11,864 nucleotides of DNA from CAYGDP01 sp964348665 (GTDB lineage: Bacteria > Verrucomicrobiota > Verrucomicrobiia > Palsa-1439 > CAYGDP01), in NCBI GenBank assembly GCA_964348665.1, contig CAYGDP010000042.1, positions 1 through 11,864 of the forward strand, read 5' to 3'. Under the pieces are notes generated by a model. The model was not told the origin of the DNA. It made no database searches and worked only from the letters and a program-made list of their open reading frames with translations. Shown here one piece after another: positions 6,685 through 11,864 of this stretch (position 1 is the first letter of the stretch; every line of letters starts with the position of its first letter). A program made the translations under genes and the position numbers.

Positions 6685-8121
6685 TTGAAACACTTTTCGG
6701 CTCTCGCACTTTCCGAACCGATTCTTCGTGCTTTGGCAGAAGAAGGTTACGACATCCCAACTCCGATTCAAGCCAAGGCCATCCCGCCCGCGCTCGAAGG
6801 CAAGGACTTGCTCGGGTGCGCCCAGACTGGCACCGGCAAGACTGCGGCGTTCGCCCTCCCCATTCTGCATCGGTTGCAAGCCATGCCCGCGAATCCGTCC
6901 CGTCACGGCCAGAAATTTCCCCGCGCCCTGATTCTATCGCCCACACGCGAGCTGGCGTCGCAGATCGGCCAGAGCTTTGCCACGTATGGACGGCATACGG
7001 GACTTACGCACACGACTGTCTATGGCGGCGTGAGTCAGTTCAATCAAGTGCGCGCCTTGCATCGTGGCGTGGATATCCTGGTGGCGACTCCGGGGCGATT
7101 GCTGGACCTGATGCAACAGCGAGTCGTCGTGCTGCGCGAGGTGAATGTTCTGGTGCTCGATGAGGCGGATCGCATGTTGGATATGGGATTCATTGCGCCC
7201 ATCCGTCAAATCGCGGCGGCGCTGCCGTCGCCACGCCAAACATTGATGTTTTCCGCGACGATGCCCCGCGAAATTACGCACTTGGCGGAGTCGCTGCTGC
7301 ATCATCCCGTCAAAGTTATGGTAACGCCTGTTGCGTCCACCGTCCCGCTCACCGAGCAGCTTGTTTATCGCGTGCCGCGTGGACGAAAACCCGCGCTGCT
7401 CGAACATCTTTTGGCGGAGAAACACGTCACGCGCGCCCTCGTATTCATACGCACCAAACATCATGCAGATCGTCTTTGCCGTATGCTGGTGCAGAGAGGA
7501 ATCAGCGCGGTGGCCATCCACGGAAACAAGTCCCAGAGCCAACGAGAACGTGCTTTGGCGGGATTCCGCGCAGGACACGCGCGCGTCCTGGTCGCCACCG
7601 ATGTCGCCGCGCGCGGATTGGATGTGGACGGGATCACGCACGTTTTCAATTTCGATCTTCCGCACGAACCGGAAGCGTACGTGCACCGCATTGGGCGAAC
7701 TGGTCGCGCGGGCGCGACAGGAATTGCCATTGGGTTTTGCGATCCCGACGAAAGCGACCTTCTCCATGCCATTGAGAAACTCACGGGCAAACGCATCCCT
7801 TTGATCACCGACCTCCCCGCATTGCCAGAACCGATTCACAAACCTACAATTTCGCCTCCTCATCCGTCGTTGCATCCACCCTCTCACCGCGCGCCTTCGC
7901 ATCAACCACGACAACATGGCCACGGTCATGGTCACGGCGGACATCCGGATCACCGCCAGTCATCGCCACCAAGCCGATCTTCTCATCACGCGCCGCATCA
8001 AGCCCAATCCCACGGCCAATCCGCCGCACCACAGCATCGCAAGGGCGGTCATAAACCACACCGCAAAGGCGGACATCAGCCGCGCTTCGGTAAGTTCGGC
8101 CAGCGCCGTCATCATCGCTAA
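6685..8121 (+). CDS. rhlE: DEAD-box ATP-dependent RNA helicase, RhlE type
   Basis: This 478-residue cytoplasmic enzyme unwinds or remodels RNA using ATP, as in ribosome assembly or RNA decay. Motifs appear in order: Q motif (F4, TPIQ), motif I AQTGTGKT (46-53), PTREL (86-90), TPGR, motif II DEAD (159-162), motif III SAT (190-192), motif V ATDVAARGLD (304-313) and motif VI HRIGRTGR (334-341). The catalytic core is therefore complete. The start is TTG 6685: it gives the usual family N-terminus (KHFSALALSEPILRAL), and no ATG or GTG lies upstream before the in-frame TAG at 6646. No good Shine-Dalgarno is seen. The tail from about residue 385 is rich in His, Pro, Gln, Gly and Arg (see the 7837-8118 entry). 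The RhlE subfamily is my best assignment; a related single DEAD-box class is possible. There is no evident functional link to the neighbouring operon. Confidence 0.95.
   Translation: MKHFSALALSEPILRALAEEGYDIPTPIQAKAIPPALEGKDLLGCAQTGTGKTAAFALPILHRLQAMPANPSRHGQKFPRALILSPTRELASQIGQSFATYGRHTGLTHTTVYGGVSQFNQVRALHRGVDILVATPGRLLDLMQQRVVVLREVNVLVLDEADRMLDMGFIAPIRQIAAALPSPRQTLMFSATMPREITHLAESLLHHPVKVMVTPVASTVPLTEQLVYRVPRGRKPALLEHLLAEKHVTRALVFIRTKHHADRLCRMLVQRGISAVAIHGNKSQSQRERALAGFRAGHARVLVATDVAARGLDVDGITHVFNFDLPHEPEAYVHRIGRTGRAGATGIAIGFCDPDESDLLHAIEKLTGKRIPLITDLPALPEPIHKPTISPPHPSLHPPSHRAPSHQPRQHGHGHGHGGHPDHRQSSPPSRSSHHAPHQAQSHGQSAAPQHRKGGHKPHRKGGHQPRFGKFGQRRHHR
7837..8118 (+). other. His-rich low-complexity C-terminal tail of the helicase
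   Basis: Residues 385-478 contain 21 His in 94 residues and almost no acidic residues. Features include an HGHGHGHGG run and a repeated HRKGGH unit near the end. RhlE-type tails are normally disordered and basic (Arg/Lys/Gly-rich), so an RNA-binding, disordered role is likely. The high His content could also give metal binding or pH sensitivity; that is inference. Confidence 0.8.
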
Positions 8122-8170
8122 GATGAAGTGGGGGATTGCAGGGTAAAATTCTACTTTGCGACAACGAGTA

Positions 8171-8257
8171 ATGCTTGCAACATTTCGCGTTGATGTGTGT
8201 CCAATGCTAGTCGTCCCGCACAGCGGGACCGCCTCAACGGGACGGCCTAAACAATGA
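8171..8257 (+). CDS. Possible 28-codon leader ORF upstream of the first ankyrin gene
   Basis: An ORF starts at ATG 8171 and ends at TGA 8255-8257, which overlaps the ankyrin start ATG 8254 as ATGA. The peptide begins MLATFRVDVC and ends STGRPKQ. It resembles no family I recognise, has no good ribosome binding site, and runs through the GC-rich inverted repeats. It could act as a leader peptide coupling translation to the ankyrin gene, or be chance. Only its position supports it. Confidence 0.2.
   Translation: MLATFRVDVCPMLVVPHSGTASTGRPKQ
8212..8244 (+). repeat. Two mutually exclusive GC-rich hairpins before the first ankyrin gene
   Basis: GTCCCGC (8213-8219) pairs perfectly with GCGGGAC (8223-8229) across a 3-base loop. 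The overlapping CGTCCCG (8212-8218) pairs equally well with CGGGACG (8238-8244). Both stems have 7 pairs and share one arm, so only one can form at a time. The second arm lies 9 bases before ATG 8254, where a ribosome would bind. No T-run follows, so it is not a standard terminator. Read on the minus strand, the segment holds two similar 15-base units (GGCCGTCCCGTTGAG and GGCGGTCCCGCTGTG, 12 of 15 identical), so it may instead be a dispersed REP-like repeat. Confidence 0.55.
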
Positions 8258-10263
8258 GAAAACAGCAAGATCCAATCATCAGAATTGTTGTTGTGCTCGC
8301 CGCACTAGCGTGGGTCTCCGCCGTTCTACCGCTCTGCGCGCTTATATCTTTCAATGAACGGAATACCGAAATCCACAAGGCGATTCAAAGAAATGACCTG
8401 GAAAAGATCAAGGCCTTGCTCAAGGCGGACCCTGAAGCGGTCAACATGAAGGATGAAAAGGATGAGGAGGGAGTGTCCCCCTTGCAATGGGCGGCGGCTT
8501 GGAGCAAAAGAGAGGCTGCGGAGTTGCTTTTGGTGAACGGGGCAAGTGTCAACGGGAAGAGCCGAAGCGGCGTCAGCGCGCTCCACGAAGCCGTCACGCA
8601 CCGCAACAAAGAGTTGGCAGAGCTGCTTTTGAAGCACAAGGCGGACATCAACATCAGGGACGCGGAAGGGCGAACCCCTTTGTACTGGGCGGTTCTGGAC
8701 TACGGACGGCAAGGGGGCCATGAGATTCTTGACAAGGTGATGCTGGAGTTCTTGTTGAGCAAAGGGGCGGACTTGAACGCCAAGGACGCCAACGGCGCGA
8801 CCTCGTTGCAGATGGCTGCTAGAAACGATGGGGATAGAATCTATCTGCCAAGGACGATAGAATGGGGGCTCCGCCGTGTGCCTACGATTGAGGATCGCAG
8901 AAAACTTATCGCGTTACTGCTAGCTCCGCAGTGGAAGGCGGAAGTAGGCGGTGCAGGTGACGCCGCAAAACTTTTTATCTCAAGCTATCTGGGAAACACG
9001 ACCGAGTTGAAGGCGACCCTGGAAAGCAACGCCAAACTCGTTCACGCAAAAGACAACCTCGGCCAGGCGCCTCTGCATATTGCCGTCCAACTCGGATTCG
9101 GGGATGCAGTTGAGCTTCTTCTGGCGAAAGGGGCGAACGTTGACGCTGCCGATGACAAAGGCATGACCGCATTGCACTTTGCCATACAACTCAAATTCAA
9201 GGATTTAGTGAAGCTGCTTCTGGCCCATGGCGCGCGCGTTGACGTCGCGAACAAAGAGGGCGCGACCCCTTTGCATCTGGCGATTATTACCCACAAGAAA
9301 GAGATCGTCGAAATAATCCTGGCGCAACGGCCTGATGTGAACGCGAAGAGGAACGACGGGCGAACGCCTCTCTATCTTGTTGCTGAATACTGGAACTACG
9401 AAAAAGCAAAAGACGCCGAGAGATTCATAAGAATATTTCTTGAGCGCGGCGCGAACACCGAAGCGCAGGACGATAGGGGGTGGACATCATTACACGCCGT
9501 AGTTCGTAACAGTTCACGCGGGAGCGGCAAGAAAGTTGTCGAGCTACTATTAACCGCCCAAACGAATGTGAATGCCAGGGACAAGCATGGCAGAACACCG
9601 ACTCATCTTGCTGTATATCAAGAGGACAAGGAAGTTCTTGCTATGCTCTTGGCAAACGGCGCTAACCCAAACCTCCGCGATCAAGAAGGTAGCGCACCAC
9701 TGCAATCCGCGCGCGACGCGGAAATAATCGGTTTGCTCCGAAAACATGGAGCGAAAGGGATCGTGGGATTATCTCCCAGCGAGGAAATGCGAAAGGCTGT
9801 CCGCGACGGCGATGTCGAATCCGTGAACAAGATTTTAAAAAACAATCCCGAGATGGGAAACGCAGTCTTTGAGAGTATAAATCGGTGGACAATTCTACAC
9901 GAAGCCGTTACGGAAGGCCGTTCAGAAATAGTCCAAACACTGCTGGAAAACCAAGCCGATCCAAACGCGGCGAATACAACGGGGGAAACTCCGCTGCACT
10001 GGGCGGTCAGGAAAGGCCACGTTGCAATTGCCAAGCTACTACTTGAAGCGAAGGCAGACCCGAACCTTGCTGACGCCAAGCAACGGTCTCCGCTGCACGA
10101 AGCCGCGTTCCGCGGGCAAAAAGAAATTGTTGAGTTGTTGCTCGCCGCCAAAGCCGATGTGAACGTAAAGGACGCAAAGGGTAAGTCACCTTTGTTTTAT
10201 GCCATTGATGGCGAGCACAAAGATGTTGCTGAGCTTCTCCGAAAGGTGGGGGCGAAGGAGTGA
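8254..10263 (+). CDS. Exported or membrane-anchored ankyrin-repeat protein, about 16 repeats
   Basis: This 669-residue protein starts with a hydrophobic segment (about residues 8-33, ending LPLCAL). That segment is a signal peptide or uncleaved anchor; LPLC is not a good lipobox. The rest is ankyrin repeats of about 33 residues with the G-TPLH-A and ELLL--GA-VN pattern. They form three blocks, each opened by a cap repeat lacking TPLH: NTEIHKAIQRNDLEKIKALL (38-70), AAKLFISSYLGNTTELKATL (237-269) and EEMRKAVRDGDVESVNKILK (about 511-544). Two repeats carry longer loops (about 139-180 and 181-236), and the one at 479-503 is short. Ankyrin repeats bind proteins; no enzyme domain is present, and partners are unknown. 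Start ATG 8254 is chosen because it keeps the hydrophobic segment; no strong Shine-Dalgarno is visible. It is a paralog of the next gene, 63 bases downstream. Confidence 0.92.
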   Translation: MRKQQDPIIRIVVVLAALAWVSAVLPLCALISFNERNTEIHKAIQRNDLEKIKALLKADPEAVNMKDEKDEEGVSPLQWAAAWSKREAAELLLVNGASVNGKSRSGVSALHEAVTHRNKELAELLLKHKADINIRDAEGRTPLYWAVLDYGRQGGHEILDKVMLEFLLSKGADLNAKDANGATSLQMAARNDGDRIYLPRTIEWGLRRVPTIEDRRKLIALLLAPQWKAEVGGAGDAAKLFISSYLGNTTELKATLESNAKLVHAKDNLGQAPLHIAVQLGFGDAVELLLAKGANVDAADDKGMTALHFAIQLKFKDLVKLLLAHGARVDVANKEGATPLHLAIITHKKEIVEIILAQRPDVNAKRNDGRTPLYLVAEYWNYEKAKDAERFIRIFLERGANTEAQDDRGWTSLHAVVRNSSRGSGKKVVELLLTAQTNVNARDKHGRTPTHLAVYQEDKEVLAMLLANGANPNLRDQEGSAPLQSARDAEIIGLLRKHGAKGIVGLSPSEEMRKAVRDGDVESVNKILKNNPEMGNAVFESINRWTILHEAVTEGRSEIVQTLLENQADPNAANTTGETPLHWAVRKGHVAIAKLLLEAKADPNLADAKQRSPLHEAAFRGQKEIVELLLAAKADVNVKDAKGKSPLFYAIDGEHKDVAELLRKVGAKE

Positions 10264-10300
10264 ACAAACAGCCAAGTTCTCCTTTGCGCGAATGGGTTCA

Positions 10301-10309
10301 TGGTATAGA
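10301..10309 (+). promoter_or_regulatory. Candidate extended -10 promoter for the second ankyrin gene
   Basis: TGGTATAGA contains the extended -10 element TGn followed by TATAGA (4 of 6 matches to TATAAT). A TTGCGC at 10284-10289 is too close (14 bases) for a normal -35. Transcription would start about 10 bases before ATG 10327. This is a weak pattern-based call; read-through from the upstream ankyrin gene is equally possible. Confidence 0.25.
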
Positions 10310-10326
10310 TTAGCGCCAATTCTCCC

Positions 10327-11847
10327 ATGAAATCGCCCATCCAAATCGTCGCTGCTCTCTCGCTCGCCGCTCTGGTGTACGTCTATGTTGCTCTCCCGCT
10401 TTACGCGTTGGAGATTGTCGGCGAACAGGGTGAAACCACTTTGATGCGGCTCGTCACGGGACAGAATCTCCCTGGTCTTCTTACCAGAGAACGATGGGTG
10501 GAGAGCGTCAGGTCTTATTTGGACGCGAACCCGAACGCGGATGTCAATGCCAGGGATAAACACGGAAATACGGCACTGCATATGGCGCAGTGGAACGGTT
10601 TGACAGAAGTCGCCGAGCTACTTCTTCTCAAAGGCGCAGATGTGAACGCGAAGACCAAAGGTGGCTGGACAACTCTCCAAATGGCGGCAGAACGCGGCAG
10701 GCAACCATTTGTGGTCTTATTGCTTCGTCACAAAGCTGACGTGGGCGTCGAGGGTAACGCAGCAAAAGTCTTTCATGCGGCATATGCGGGCGATGGCGAT
10801 GCGCTGAAGACCTTACTAAAGGAAAAACCTGCCTTGGTCTCGGCGGAGGACAATTTAGGCAAGACACCTTTGCACGTGGCGACGCAATTGGGATACAAGA
10901 ATCTAGTCGAGGTACTTCTTGAGCACCGCGCAAATATCAATGCACAAAGCAAAGCGGGAGTCACGCCCTTGGCGGCAGCCGTGAAGGTTGCGAATCGGGA
11001 GATGGCCGAGCTTCTGCTGGCTCACAAGGTAGAGGTAAATCCGCGGGATGAATATGAAATGACGCCTCTGCACCAGGCAGCCAAAGAGGGTTATAAGGAA
11101 ATCGCGGAATTACTTGTCAGTCATGGGGCCAACTTGGAAGCAAAAAACAAGAGCGGCAGAACGCCATTGCATCTTGCCGTGCAGGGGGCGCACAGAGACG
11201 CGGTTAAATTGTTGCTGGACCACAACGCCGATCTCAACGTCAAAGATGTGGCAGAAGGAAAAACGCCTTTGCACTATGCTTGTTCGTGGGTGAACGATCA
11301 AAGCCAAAAACCAATTGTTGAATTACTCTTGGCTCATAAGGTTGACGTAAATGTTTTAGATGGAGATCGAAGGACGCCTTTGCATGTGGCGACTGACAAT
11401 GGCCGAAAGGAAATCGCCAGGCTCTTGAGGACGCACGGCGCAAAAGAAATTCCGCGCGTGACTAAGGCGAGCAAAGAGATGCTGACAGCTGTTTCGTCGG
11501 GCGATGTCAAAAGAGTGCAAGAACTCCTAAAGGCACAGCCTCAATTAGCAAATTCAGAGCAAGACTCTCATTATCATTGGAGCATTCTCCACGAAGCGGC
11601 ATCTGAAGGACGGGCGGAAGTGGCGATGGTTCTATTGGCCAATGGGGCCGTCCCCGATGTCACTAATATAGATGGCGAAACACCACTGCTTTGGGCAACG
11701 CGCAAAGGGCACGTCGAAATCGTCAGGTTGCTCCTCGAAGCCAAGGCAAATCCAAACGCGCAGGACGAAAAGAAACAGCGCACTCCGCTGCACGAAGCAG
11801 CCTTTCGGCTGACCGGCCTCATCTTTTTGCTCCAGTGTAAGAGTTAG
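10327..11847 (+). CDS. Exported ankyrin-repeat protein, paralog of the preceding gene, C-terminus disrupted
   Basis: This 506-residue product has an N-terminal hydrophobic segment ending LPLYAL, matching LPLCAL of the upstream paralog, so a similar export or anchor role is likely. About 12 ankyrin repeats follow in the same order. Cap repeats occur at about 144-177 (AAKVFHAAYAGDGDALKTLL) and 382-417 (SKEMLTAVSSGDVKRVQELL); the first cap is degenerate (36-79). Blocks 1 and 2 contain fewer repeats than in the paralog. The last repeat begins RTPLHEAAFR (485-494), but instead of GQKEIVELLL the frame continues LTGLIFLLQCKS and stops at 11845-11847. The paralog has 49 more residues from this point. 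The protein thus ends mid-repeat and may be unstable or non-functional. No clear Shine-Dalgarno precedes ATG 10327. Ligand and role are unknown. Confidence 0.88.
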   Translation: MKSPIQIVAALSLAALVYVYVALPLYALEIVGEQGETTLMRLVTGQNLPGLLTRERWVESVRSYLDANPNADVNARDKHGNTALHMAQWNGLTEVAELLLLKGADVNAKTKGGWTTLQMAAERGRQPFVVLLLRHKADVGVEGNAAKVFHAAYAGDGDALKTLLKEKPALVSAEDNLGKTPLHVATQLGYKNLVEVLLEHRANINAQSKAGVTPLAAAVKVANREMAELLLAHKVEVNPRDEYEMTPLHQAAKEGYKEIAELLVSHGANLEAKNKSGRTPLHLAVQGAHRDAVKLLLDHNADLNVKDVAEGKTPLHYACSWVNDQSQKPIVELLLAHKVDVNVLDGDRRTPLHVATDNGRKEIARLLRTHGAKEIPRVTKASKEMLTAVSSGDVKRVQELLKAQPQLANSEQDSHYHWSILHEAASEGRAEVAMVLLANGAVPDVTNIDGETPLLWATRKGHVEIVRLLLEAKANPNAQDEKKQRTPLHEAAFRLTGLIFLLQCKS

Positions 11848-11864
11848 TCTTGGGCACATGGTTT
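11809..11864 (+). other. Sequence unrelated to the ankyrin paralog: putative insertion or rearrangement junction
   Basis: Up to base 11808 the second ankyrin gene follows its paralog closely (the LHEAAFR codons). From 11809 to the window end no frame resumes ankyrin homology. The other + frames give a stop (GGC TGA) or ADRPHLFAPV followed by a stop. The 56 visible bases are too few to identify a mobile element, and no terminal inverted repeat can be assigned within the window. Confidence 0.55.

Noticed and set aside
6934..7953. 339-codon open frame on the minus strand
   Set aside because: It is antisense to the helicase core and tail. The product is Arg/His-rich with no domain and looks like a mirror of the sense codons.
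8144..8149. TAAAAT as a -10 box for the first ankyrin gene
   Set aside because: It matches the -10 consensus at 5 of 6 positions, but nothing like a -35 occurs 16-18 bases upstream and there is no TGn extension, so it was not called.
8213..8229. GTCCCGC/GCGGGAC hairpin as a Rho-independent terminator for the helicase gene
   Set aside because: No T-run follows the stem, and it lies about 90 bases past the stop, next to the next gene's start.
8254..8340. Lipoprotein signal (LPLC) at the start of the first ankyrin protein
   Set aside because: The residue before Cys is Leu, not Gly/Ala/Ser as in a lipobox, and the paralog has Tyr in place of the Cys.
8365..11808. Ankyrin repeats as DNA-level tandem repeats or a CRISPR-like array
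   Set aside because: The roughly 99-base periodicity is in the protein pattern. DNA units diverge strongly, and there are no identical direct repeats separated by spacers.

Overview
The window looks like chromosomal DNA from a moderately GC-rich bacterium of the Planctomycetota-Verrucomicrobiota group. Verrucomicrobiota is the likelier phylum. This is inferred from gene families, not from a marker gene: the PSCyt1/DUF1549/DUF1553 ("PSD1") and DUF1501 families are strongly expanded in that group, and long exported ankyrin-repeat proteins are also common there. All genes lie on the + strand.

Region 1 (1-6600) is a compact run of four genes: PSD1 (3' end only), DUF1501, full-length PSD1, DUF1501. 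Spacing is 12, 32 and 4 bases, so it is probably one operon made of two copies of the same gene pair. The full PSD1 protein has a Sec-type signal peptide and two CXXCH haem-type motifs. Both DUF1501 proteins have a twin-arginine (Tat) signal and the metal-site-like motifs of the alkaline phosphatase/sulfatase fold. Each pair therefore combines a predicted extracytoplasmic c-type cytochrome-like protein with a Tat-exported, hydrolase-like protein. The biochemical role of these families is not established.

Region 2 (6601-8121) holds a DEAD-box RNA helicase of the RhlE type. It has all the usual motifs, a TTG start, no good ribosome binding site, and a 94-residue tail with 21 histidines. A promoter-like TTGACA/GATAGT pair places the predicted transcript start almost on the TTG codon.

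Region 3 (8122-11864) holds two paralogous ankyrin-repeat genes, each with an N-terminal hydrophobic export or anchor segment. The first encodes 669 residues arranged as three blocks, each opened by a similar cap repeat. The second follows the same plan with fewer repeats, and its last repeat is cut off: homology to the first paralog stops at about base 11809 and an unrelated 12-codon tail follows. The short gap before the first ankyrin gene contains two mutually exclusive GC-rich hairpins and a possible 28-codon leader ORF that ends in an ATGA overlap with the ankyrin start.

No tRNA, rRNA, CRISPR array, recognisable transposase or strong intrinsic terminator was seen. No intergenic stretch exceeds 300 bases; the longest is 132 bases (8122-8253).
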